From positions 4,092,001 to 4,156,000 of the forward strand of contig NC_133105.1 in assembly GCF_022965805.1 (NCBI RefSeq): a DNA stretch of 64,000 nt, given 5' to 3'. The DNA is from Primulina eburnea (lineage: Eukaryota > Streptophyta > Magnoliopsida > Lamiales > Gesneriaceae). The notes under the pieces are model-generated. The model saw only the letters and a program-made list of their open reading frames with translations. It was not told the origin of the DNA and searched no databases. How positions within the stretch are numbered: position 1 is the stretch's first letter; the number at the start of each line of letters is the position of its first letter. Of the stretch, positions 25,211 through 34,923 are shown in pieces. Both the position numbers and the translations under genes were made by a program.

Positions 25211-25390
25211 TTCAATGAATAGTAATCATCATATTTTAATAATTAGTAATTAGTAATTAGTTATTTAAGATAAAAGAAAAAAATTACAAATTAACCCATA
25301 TAAAAACACCACTTGTTAAGCTAAATAAATAAATAGAGAAAGACAAAAATGAAAGTTCACAATTGAAAGTGGTATATTTATAGATAAGTA

Positions 25391-25410
25391 GATATATATA
25401 TATATATATC
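25391..25410. repeat. AT dinucleotide microsatellite
   Basis: An alternating AT run of about 19 bp, ending in cgtgac. Confidence 0.9.
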
Positions 25411-25549
25411 GTGACTATTTGTGAGAGCTCCTAATCAATTAAAATGAAATGAGATGTGATCTACGAGAATCGAAAATTTATGTGTTTTTAAAATAAAATT
25501 TTAGATTATCATTTCTATAAATAATACGTGACGTGAGAGTCAGAATTCA

Positions 25550-25621
25550 GGGCATTTGGTCTAGTGGTATGATTCTCGCTTAGGGTGCGAGAGGTCCCGA
25601 GTTCAATTCTCGGAATGCCCC
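25550..25621 (+). tRNA. tRNA-Pro, anticodon AGG
   Basis: The 72-nt sequence folds into a cloverleaf. The acceptor stem pairs GGGCATT with AATGCCC, the D-arm contains GGTCTAGTGGTAT, the anticodon stem pairs CTCGC with GCGAG around the loop TTAGGGT (anticodon AGG at 25582-25584), and the T-arm contains the B box GGTCCCGAGTTCAATTCTCGG, here split by its loop GTTCAAT. No intron. T-rich sequence about 20 nt downstream provides a polymerase III stop. It decodes CCU, and CCC by inosine wobble. Confidence 0.96.
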
Positions 25622-25787
25622 CCCTATTATAATTTAACTTTGTTCTTTTTATTTTCAGTGGGCCACTTATTTGCATCTACCTAGTACAGAAAAACATGGG
25701 CTCAATTGCAGTTTTACTTGGGCCGAGAAAGGCCACTCGAACCCATTAAGAAACCTCATTGTCCTTCACATTATTTTTTTAAATCTT

Positions 25788-25788
<1 letters not shown>

Positions 25789-25825
<37 letters not shown>

Positions 25826-25828
25826 TGT
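25789..25828. repeat. ACAT tetranucleotide microsatellite
   Basis: About seven acat units followed by a short at run, in a TA-rich context downstream of the tRNA gene. It produces chance ORFs with Tyr-Ile-His-Thr repeats. Confidence 0.85.
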
Positions 25829-26488
25829 ACATGTATCTTTCCAACTTTTATTTATCCAGTGGTCTCATCTGTCAGCTCCCTTCTCCGCGTGTGTCGTAAT
25901 AAAAAATAAAAATATGAGCTATAAAATTTAAGATATGTTTATTAATTTCCTCAATTAAATAAAAAGTAGGACAGATGCAAGAGGGATTTTTAATTTTATA
26001 TCAGCAGACAAGTCTAGGCAAAGACACAATCATAGCCATGTTACTTTGGTTGCATCAGAGAGCGTACATTTATTTAATCCGAAATCAAGAATTGTTCATT
26101 ATTAAAATGTAATAAAATATTGTCATAATTTTATTTTTTTTAAAGAAAATATTCATACATTAGCGTATCTTTTTCTGTCGTGAAAATTCTGACAGGCCAC
26201 TGTTTAATAATGTGTTTCTCCGTCTCCTCCACATTCTTAATTATTGACTGATTGTAGAATTTAAATCTAAACAGATGCAGAAAAATTAAATAAATGCCTC
26301 TTTTTTGACTCTTGTCTCCTATGACTAATAAAACAAATGGACGTATATCTGAGTTGATAGAATATATATATTATGGATTCGATTTTCCTGTCAATATTTT
26401 CATGGACGACTATGCCAACCTAATGATTTAATCAGTGCGCAACAAAATATGATGATTATAAGTTCCACTTAAAAAAACAAACAAACAA
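25829..26488. other. Intergenic, nothing recognised
   Basis: AT-rich DNA with no motif-bearing ORF or bounded repeat. Confidence 0.4.
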
Positions 26489-26645
26489 GAGTAGGTCTCT
26501 TGTGAAACGATATCACGAATCTTTATCTGTGAGACGGGTCAACCCTATCGATATTCACAATAAAATGTAATAATTTTGGTATAAAAAGTAATACTTTTTC
26601 ATGGATGACCCAAATAAAATATCTGTCTCACACAAGTTTTTGCCA
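26489..26645 (-). mobile_element. GTGAGAC-type MITE, copy 12, shortened
   Basis: A 157-bp reverse-oriented copy lacking part of the caagttttt-side palindrome region. The 8-bp flanks acaaacaa at 26481-26488 and 26646-26653 match exactly, but lie in an aaac-repeat and so are weaker evidence. Confidence 0.85.
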
Positions 26646-26831
26646 ACAAACAAACAAACATGTCGATGCAAGTTAATGGGTTGGAGATATTTATCCCATG
26701 ACTTGTCCTCCGATTAAATGTCCATAATGCGTGGAACATTGGTTTTTTACGCAAATTAAAAAGTTTAACATTTACAATTAAGGACGATCTCATATTTTAA
26801 AAAAATTCATATTAATCGAAGATAAATCATA

Positions 26832-27017
26832 GAGTATGTCTATTGTGAGACAGTCTCACGAATCTTTATCTGTGAAACAGGTCAATCTTACCGATATTCA
26901 CAATAAAAAATAATACTCTTAACGTAAAAAATAATATTTTTTTTCATAGATGACCCAAATAAGATATTCGTCTCAAAAAATACGACCTGTGATATCGTCT
27001 TACACAAGTTTTTACCT
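26832..27017 (-). mobile_element. GTGAGAC-type MITE, copy 13, full length, diverged
   Basis: A 186-bp copy with scattered substitutions, flanked by an exact 8-bp duplication, aaatcata, at 26824-26831 and 27018-27025. Confidence 0.9.
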
Positions 27018-27605
27018 AAATCATATGATTGAGATAAACTAATTGCATTGGATACTCATGTATTGATTATAAATTTAAATATTTATTTTATTTTATAAAT
27101 AGACACGAGCATGTGTGGTTAGCCCCAAAAAAATGGAAAAAGGAATCGTGTACGACGACCACAAGTAAATTAGACCTGCGTTGATTCAACTTGCTGTCTC
27201 TATTACAATTTCATTCTCTCCACACATATTTTATATGATAAAAGAATAGAACCAATTAAATCAGGACCAATTATCGATTAATTCCACGAATGCATTTTTT
27301 CCCCTACATGAAGTAATTAATTGATAATCTCTGTCTACAAGTCCACTTGTGCATGCTACAACTTAGTCCACTTTTTGACCTGTACATATACCACACAATG
27401 ATTGTAATTTATACTTGGTCAATTTTAAACTTGTGATTTTGGTGACAGATCGACGATATTTAATAACGATATTTAAAAATTAAAGATTTCATTGTTTTAA
27501 CTTTTTTTTTCTTTATAGATTAATAATTATGACTCTGTCATTGATTATATTATAATAATTAGTCGTGATTAAATGATAAATTAATCATAAATGATATGAG
27601 ATATT
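27018..27605. other. Intergenic, nothing recognised
   Basis: AT-rich DNA between two MITEs, with no gene or RNA motif seen. Confidence 0.4.
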
Positions 27606-27767
27606 TGACAAAAACTTGTGTGAGACGGTCTTACGGATCGTATCTGTGAGACGGATCTCATATTTGGGTCACCCATGAAAAAATATTACTTTTTATTGTG
27701 AATATGGGTAGGGTTGACCCGTCTCACAGATTATGATCCGTGAGACGGTCTCACATGAGACTCACCC
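27606..27767 (+). mobile_element. GTGAGAC-type MITE, copy 14, 21-bp internal deletion
   Basis: A 162-bp copy with intact ends and an exact 8-bp duplication, gagatatt, at 27598-27605 and 27768-27775. The only large change from consensus is loss of the segment between the two internal attactttttat tracts, as expected from slippage or recombination between short direct repeats. Confidence 0.92.
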
Positions 27768-28648
27768 GAGATATTTTGATGTTATTGTTACATTTAATAA
27801 AGATAATTGTGTATATATGTTAGCCTTCATTACTAAATCATTTTTTTTTAAAAAATGATTTTGAAATTCGGTTCGTGGTAAAATCCAAGTGCATGCAGCC
27901 AAAAACAGTTACACGATGAGCACAAATGTCAAATATTCTTTGTCGGAAATTTATAATTCCAATTTCACATACTAGAAATGGATAACTTTTAATTATTTGG
28001 TAAATATCGAATCTTTTCTTTTAAAATATTATTTTATAAGTATTGAAATCATCAATTTTTCATAAGTTTCATTGGCTTATAATTAAAATATCAAATTTTT
28101 TATTATATAAAGACAGTGGGACCCAAAAGTCAGCCCCATTCGTGACACAGGGATAGATAGCCAAGAGAAGAGGTTCACGGGTTCCTCAGCCAACCTCCTC
28201 GGGAATTTCACAATTTATATCCACACACTGTATAATATAATATAATATAATATAATATAAGAATTATCTTTGTGCTAAACAGTCACGTTGTTACATATTT
28301 TGTTCGACTCAATTTTATCATAATTTGAGTTAAATAATAATTATGTAATTTTTTTAGAATGTATCATACTACAAGACAAGTGATGTCTTTAAAAATATTG
28401 TATAATAAAAATCTATAATTATTATCTTTCTATCAGTATTAGATAAATTTTTATATAAAACGACAACATAATTTTTTTTATTTATTAAATGTTTTTCGAA
28501 TGCACGTTAATTTAATTTCTTTATGATGCCAAAAATTCAAAACAAACATCATGTTATATATATAGATGGTTCGTTCGAGTCCTCCCACTCCATAGTCTAA
28601 AAATTTTCAAAAAAACCAAATAATACACGAAAAGGGTCCAAATTTTAA
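27768..28648. other. Intergenic with a TAATA microsatellite
   Basis: A pentanucleotide run (taata/ataat, about six units) lies near 28229-28261. An isolated gttcgagtcc matching a polymerase III B box occurs near 28573, but no cloverleaf fits around it. Nothing else recognised. Confidence 0.45.
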
Positions 28649-28806
28649 GAGTGGATCTCATGTGAGACCGTCTCACGGATCCTTATCTGTGAGACGGGTC
28701 AATTCTACCGATATTAACAATAAAAAGTAATACTTTTAGCATTAAAAGTAATACTTTTTCATTGATGACCCAAATAAAGATCCGTCTCACCAAATACGAT
28801 CCGTGA
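28649..28806 (-). mobile_element. GTGAGAC-type MITE, copy 15, one end missing
   Basis: The gagtggatctcatgtgagacc end is intact, but the copy breaks off after ccgtgaaac without the caagtttttgcc end. It is therefore truncated, and only one flank can be assigned. Confidence 0.8.
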
Positions 28807-29504
28807 AACTTATGGTGTAATCATTTTATTCTCTGATTGCAGGACTTATAAAAGGTTATTTACTTTTTTACTTTTTCAATATATAAATAGTAATTATGAC
28901 TACTTTCTTAGAGTTTCCATTTTTTATTTAAATAATATAACGTGTCAGGCAAAAAGTTGGGAAAAGAAATGCTGATTAAACTTTGGAAACAAAATATATT
29001 AATATATTTTATAATATTAATATAACATAAAATTAGAACTAGAACCCCACGTTTGTCAAAAAGTTATATATTTGATATTCACATCACTAATATTTTTTGA
29101 CTTCACAAGGATTTCATCTGGGCACACCTTTTTGTATTGTCTATAGTTGGAATTGCCTATTTGTTTTTGAACATATTGCCCTATTTTATATATACGCACA
29201 TACATTATATTTTGTGGTGGCCTTATAGATTTTAGAGATCGACTATAAAAGTATATGTGACGATGATTTGTGTGCGAAAAATCAAAGTAATAGTGTATCT
29301 TGTTTTTTTTAACAATTGGATATCAAATATGATATTGTTTCGAAGTACTTGAGATTTTTGTGTAAGATAAACTATAAGTCGTCGGTGATGTCCTCTCTTA
29401 GTTTTAAGGCAACCAAGACAATGCTTTGATTATTTCATATTATAGTTATCTTACATTTCTGGTCATTGTTTATGTGAAGACCTCCGAAGTTACAATCTAC
29501 CTCA
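28807..29504. other. Intergenic, nothing recognised
   Basis: AT-rich DNA. No gene, RNA or bounded repeat seen. Confidence 0.4.
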
Positions 29505-29657
29505 AGGCAAAAAATTGTGTGAGATGGTCTCACGGGTCGTGTTTGTGACCCATGAAAAAGTATTACTTTTTATGCTAAGAGTATTACTTTCTATTGTAAA
29601 TATGGGTAGGGTTGACCCGTCTCACAGATTATGATCCGTAAGACGATCTACCCACTC
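29505..29657 (+). mobile_element. GTGAGAC-type MITE, copy 16, shortened
   Basis: Both ends are recognisable. About 25 bp after gtgtttgtgacc is missing, removing the atctcttatttggg part, and the right palindrome is damaged. The flanks do not match clearly. Confidence 0.75.
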
Positions 29658-30458
29658 TCTACTCAATTTGGATGCTTCTTTTTACGTTAATTCATCAAAT
29701 ATTACTGAAAGGAAAAGCCGATTCCGCGTTTTTGTAAAAGTAATTATAATAAAAAATGAACTTTTATTTTCTAACTTTATATTTAAATAAAAAAATAAGC
29801 AGTCTTACGCATAAGAAGCAGCATACAGCCAATGTGTACATACCTTATATACAATGAAGAACTAAAATCAACTGTTTCTTTGCTAAAAAAAAAATTAATA
29901 TTAAAAAAAGCAGCAAAATTTTTATATTTTAAAAAGAATTATTTAGTCGAGAGGGATACAGAGAGGGCCCACTCCAGTAGGTATAGCAAGCTAAATCTAT
30001 GGCTGACCGACTTTGAAAATAAGAGATAAAAAGACAGATAAGAAAGGTTGCAATAGATAGAGAGAAAAGAGTACTGTTTGGTGGTTAGAAAAAAAGAGAG
30101 GAAATATTCTCTTTAGCTTTCAATTATTTTTGGTGTTTTCTCTTCAAATCAAACAAATCTCTCCTCAATAGCAACACTCATAAATTTACAAAAACTATTT
30201 TTTATGTTTGTATAATTCTTTTTGGATGCAAACTTCTATCACTTTGTGTCTGGTTTTTTGGGTTCTTTCTTCTTCTTTTGGCTCAGTCTGATACAGATAT
30301 GAGAAGGATTTGAATAACACCAAAGAATTAATCTGATTGTATTTGAAGAAGTTGTTGGACTGATCAGCTTGTTTCTTTTGTTTTTTGCACCGTTTCAAAG
30401 CTTCCAGATTGAAAGATAATTCAAAATCTTTGATTTCTTGAGCTTCAACCTTTTTGCA
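29658..30458. other. Promoter and 5' untranslated region of the IDD gene
   Basis: From about 30050 on, the sequence becomes CT/GA-rich (agagagaaaag, ttctcttc), as is common in plant 5' leaders. No coding content; the antisense ORF at 30195-30518 is a shadow of this leader. Confidence 0.4.
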
Positions 30459-32333
30459 ATGATGTCTGGTGACGTGTTTTCTTCTCTTAATCCAGCTTCT
30501 GCGAAATTCTTTCATCAAGAACCTGAAGTACTAAGCCCTAACCCTAGCTCCAATATCTCCAAACCTATTGTTGCCAAGAAGAGAAGAAATCTACCCGGAA
30601 CTCCAGGTAATTAATTAAGTTTCATGTCTCTATATTAATATTTGTTCATCAAGATTATGCTGATGATATTTTTAGTTTAACTTCCTTCTAATTGAGCTTA
30701 ATATTCATTTTATTTTTCTCGGGTTTTAACAGATCCAGATGCAGAAGTTATTGCTCTTTCACCAAAGACACTTATGGCTACCGACAGATTCTTCTGTGAA
30801 ATCTGCAACAAGGGTTTTCGAAGAGACCAAAATCTGCAGCTTCATAGAAGAGGCCACAATCTTCCATGGAAGCTCAAGCAAAGAGCCAACAAAGATCAAA
30901 TCAAGAAAAAGGTTTACATATGCCCAGAAAATACCTGCATCCACCACGACCCGGCCAGAGCCCTTGGTGATCTTACCGGAATTAAGAAGCATTTCAGCCG
31001 AAAACATGGCGAAAAGAAGTGGAAATGTGAGAAATGTTCCAAGAAATATGCGGTTCAATCCGACTGGAAAGCTCATTCGAAAACTTGTGGGACTAGGGAG
31101 TACAAGTGTGACTGTGGCACACTCTTTTCCAGGTACTAAATTTACTCAAAACATTTGGTAATTTGGGAACATGAGCATAGAGTATGTTGAATTGAATTAA
31201 ATGTATGCTGCCCTTTCAAGTTTTTGATTTCTTGTCAGCAAATGATTGGGTAATAAATATTGTCTCTGCACATGTATAGTGTACATGTATTTAAATTGGT
31301 AGATTATATTCTTTGATTGTATTTTTTAATTTCTTTTTTCATATAATATAATTTTTAATACAGGAAAGATAGTTTCATCACGCACCGAGCTTTCTGTGAT
31401 GCCTTAGCTGAGGAAAATTCAAGAATTTCAATTGGTTGTGGAGTTAATGATCACAACTTCAGAAATGACCTCAAAAATCCAAATCTGATTAATATTCAAC
31501 CTCATCTGCCAACTGGTTTCACCACCTCCGCGGGCGGATTTAGGCCAGAATTTACCACTGGAAATTCTCTCTTCATGGATCAAGATCAGCAGAAGCCTAG
31601 ATCTTCTCTTTGGACGTTTGATCATAATCCCGATCTCTTCATGCCTTCAAGTTCAACCAATTTTCCTGAAATGATGTCGATAACTTCCAGTGACATTTAC
31701 GGATTAAACTCATCGATGGGATATTACGCAAATCTCTCCCTATCGCCGTTGCCGCCCCAACCAAGCCTGAAGGAGGAGCCAGCGATTATAAGCAATGGGA
31801 ACTCGAAGACGATGGTGGCCAATTCATTACATTCACTATACTCTGATCAAAATCAGATCAATCACTCAAATTATTCATCCTCGTCAGGATCAATGTCTGC
31901 AACTGCACTTCTACAAAAAGCAGCTCAAATGGGCTCAACTAAAAGCAATTCTCAGTTCTTCGGAACCACAACTGGAGTGATGCTTAATTCTTCTTCTCCT
32001 CCCCCGTCTCAAAGCAGAAGTCATGAATTGCATCGGGTTTTCTGCAAACAACCGGAAAATGGAATGGCTGGTTCAGCCATGAATTTCAACGCCTCCACGG
32101 AAAGTAATACGATCAATAACTCAGAACCATCGATGATTCAGACACAAGGAACGAGTTCACGGATCTTGCATTCGGACCATTTGCATGGCGTGAGCCGTAG
32201 TTTGACGAGGGATTTTCTTGGAATGGGCGGATATGGCAGCAATGTCGTGCCGTTCCTGCCGCAAGAACTGGCCAAATTTGCTTCCATGAAATCAGGTATG
32301 GGAATGAACCACTCCACTGATAATAATCAGTAA
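30459..32333 (+). CDS. INDETERMINATE DOMAIN (IDD) C2H2 zinc-finger factor, JACKDAW-like
   Basis: A nuclear DNA-binding protein of 505 residues in three inferred exons: 30459-30606, 30733-31132 and 31364-32333, all GT-AG. The N-terminus has the nuclear-localisation stretch KKRRNLPGTPDPDAEVIALS. The ID domain (about residues 63-200) has four zinc fingers: CEICNKGFRRDQNLQLHRRGH, here only named by its ends CEIC and HRRGH; CPENTCIHH; CEKCSKKYAVQSDWKAH; and CDCGTLFSRKDSFITHRAFC. The C-terminal MSATALLQKAAQMGST, LTRDFLG and FLPQELAKF motifs point to the JKD (IDD10) branch. JKD in Arabidopsis works with SHORT-ROOT and SCARECROW in root tissue patterning; that role is transferred only by similarity. 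ATG at 30459 is followed at once by a second ATG; either may serve. Confidence 0.93.
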
Positions 32334-32768
32334 CATGTATTTTCTTTTCAAGAGATAAACACTATCTATATGATACCATGAACAAATCTCTCTATGTGTA
32401 TTAGTGATTGTTACACACAATTTCCACATGCTCATACAATATATAGATTGACACGCGTGATATATTTTTCCTTTTAAAGATAATATAGATAAAATAAATA
32501 AAAGAGATCTAATTGGATTTTACGATATTTTTGTAATTTATCACACAAATATAAGCATGCGTGTAACCTCAAGTGTACACCCAATATTTTCAGGAGAAGT
32601 TCGAAAAAAGCTGGGAGAACTGGATAAGTCATAGCAAATTTCATGCATGAATAAAATTGAAAATACATTTTAGTGTTCTACAAGCAAAGCATGATGTTTC
32701 TATGAGGATATATCAAACATATGTTATAATAATAACTAGTTTCTCACTTGTACGATGCTGGGAGAAGG
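32334..32768. other. IDD 3' flank
   Basis: AT-rich DNA expected to hold the 3' untranslated region. No other feature recognised. Confidence 0.4.
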
Positions 32769-32922
32769 AGTCGTATTTTGTGAGACAGATATTTTATTTG
32801 AGTCATACATGAAAAAATATTATTTTTTATGCTAATAGTATTGTTTTTTATTGTGAATATCGGTAGGGTTGACCTGTCTCACTGATAAAGATTCGTGAGA
32901 CCATATCACAAAAGACCTACTC
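32769..32922 (+). mobile_element. GTGAGAC-type MITE, copy 17, left end missing
   Basis: Begins inside the element at gtcgtattttgtgagac and runs to the agacctactc end. The first palindrome is absent, so this copy is truncated. Confidence 0.75.
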
Positions 32923-33299
32923 ACAATATTTTGGGTGAAGTCATTTTCATAATTCCAACATTTTCCCTACTTCACGTTTTCATAAAAAAAATAATTGGAA
33001 ATAATATAAACCAAGCATAAAAAATATCCAAAATTTAATAACATGATTTATTTTGAGTTTCTAATTTAACAAAAGTTATTAAAATATTTTATAGTAGAAA
33101 AATAAATTCATTGCGTGTGCTCGACTGCCGGTGTATAAGAGGTACGGGACAACCTTATCCCCTTGGTTTCCACATTAAATCAACGGTTACATCACCTTCA
33201 TGCCAACCTATCAAAGCAAAAACCAACCCATCCAATTCTGCCACATACTATATTTATAAGTTTTTTTTTTAAAAAAAATTAGTAGGTATAAAATAAATA

Positions 33300-33461
33300 T
33301 ACCGAAAGCTTGTGTGAGACGATCTCACGGATCGTATTATGAGACAAATCTCTTATTTGAGTTAACCTATGAAAAAATATTATTTTTATACTAAAAGTAT
33401 TACTTTTTTATCATGAATATAGATAGGATTGACTCGTCTCGATCTCACATGAAACTCACTC
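33300..33461 (+). mobile_element. GTGAGAC-type MITE, copy 18, shortened and diverged
   Basis: The left palindrome (gtgagacgatctcac) is present; the right side has lost about 20 bp between gactcgtctc and gatctcac. The flanks aataaata and tataaata agree at 7 of 8 positions. Confidence 0.8.
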
Positions 33462-34923
33462 TATAAATATATACGCTTTTTAATTAATGCAAAAGCATAT
33501 AATGGATCCGACTTAGCCAATTAATTTGTGTTCCAAATATGCATCTTAAAAGCATTGAATTAAAGGGTTCACATATTGTCATGGAGACCCAATCCTTTTC
33601 TTGAAATCCGATGGTTAGAATTTTGTCATTCACCCCATTAGCATAGAAAAAACGTGAAAATCACATCATATTTGCAAAATATTACGATTTTATAGAAGTG
33701 GTTAAATTTATAGCTAGCGAAGAAACGAGAAAAAATCAGAAGTTGGTATTGTGTGAAAATGAAAATGAAAATGAAAAATTTCATTACAATAATTTTTTTG
33801 ATAAATAAGTAATTATAATACTAGTTTTATAAATAAAAATATCATACGTACAGTTATAAGAGAGATAATTTTGGATTAGACAAAAATATTGAGCGAAAAA
33901 GTGTCTATAATATTTTTTATTTAATAAAATACTGTCATCACTTTAAGAATCATAAATATCATGCGACCAGATTCTATATTTGACTTAAACTAAGCAGAGA
34001 CGAGTAAAATTCGGGGTAAAGGAACACAAAAAAAAATAAAATAAAAAATTGATTTTTTTAAAGTGAAAATGATTCTTTTAATGTTGCAAACGTTAGTTTA
34101 AATTAACATTGGAAAATGAGTGTTTATCATCAAAATAAAATTTCAAAACAACAAAATATTTAGCATTTACTGTGATCGAAGAGCTAAAATGCTCGAAAAT
34201 AGTATTTTTAGAGAGTTTTATAGCATAATCTATGGTAAAACGTTCATTAGCTCACTATGGTCGAAATTGCTTGGGTTATGGATAACACTCCCCATTGACT
34301 TGTATTATCTTTTCATCGTAGTTATTCGACAAGAACAAATTTTAATAATTTGAGTAGACCGTCTATAAAGGAACACACATATTTAAACTTTATATATAAT
34401 ATTGATTTGAATTGCGTCAGTTATTATTATTTTTGAATAATAATAAATGCAGGACGGAACATTTGTGATTTTACCAAAATATATAACTAACAGTGTAACT
34501 CAAATATTTTAAGTCGCACAACAAATCAAATATCAAGTTTCTATTGTTATACTCAACATGAACAATTATTGAGCCCCAACAATTTTCCTCTCAATAATTG
34601 TACTCCTTACAATAAATTATTAGAAACGAACTCGTGATCTTTACTCTGATAGTAATTGTATAACCGAAATCATTTTTATCAAAAACTATAATTAGTGCTA
34701 ATAATCTAACTCAAATCTTTTGAATTGTTCAACCACTCAGAAACTATATTTCGATTACTCTGTTCAGCAGAGATTATTACTGCAACCTAACATTAACAAA
34801 TATCTAAGATGACATAGTAAAAACTCACATCCACATGGAAAAAACTTCAAAAGCATTCCTATCTTTTAACTATGATTTTCCCGCTTGATGTTACGGTTTT
34901 CGTCTTGGCTCCTTGGCTTGAGC
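33462..34923. other. Intergenic, nothing recognised
   Basis: AT-rich DNA. The ORF at 34120-34353 has no recognisable motif. The end of the stretch should hold the 3' untranslated region of the minus-strand RING-CH gene. Confidence 0.4.

Noticed and set aside
24395..25218. Regular short repeats as a CRISPR array
   Set aside because: The repeats adjoin directly without unique spacers, and this is a plant nuclear sequence.
25671..25931. ORF with Thr-Tyr-Ile-His repeats downstream of the tRNA
   Set aside because: It is translation of the acat microsatellite.
28565..28605. tRNA gene suggested by gttcgagtcc
   Set aside because: Only the B-box match is present; no acceptor, D or anticodon stem can be formed around it.
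30759..31076. 105-codon minus-strand ORF opposite the IDD zinc fingers
   Set aside because: Shadow of the conserved ID domain on the plus strand.
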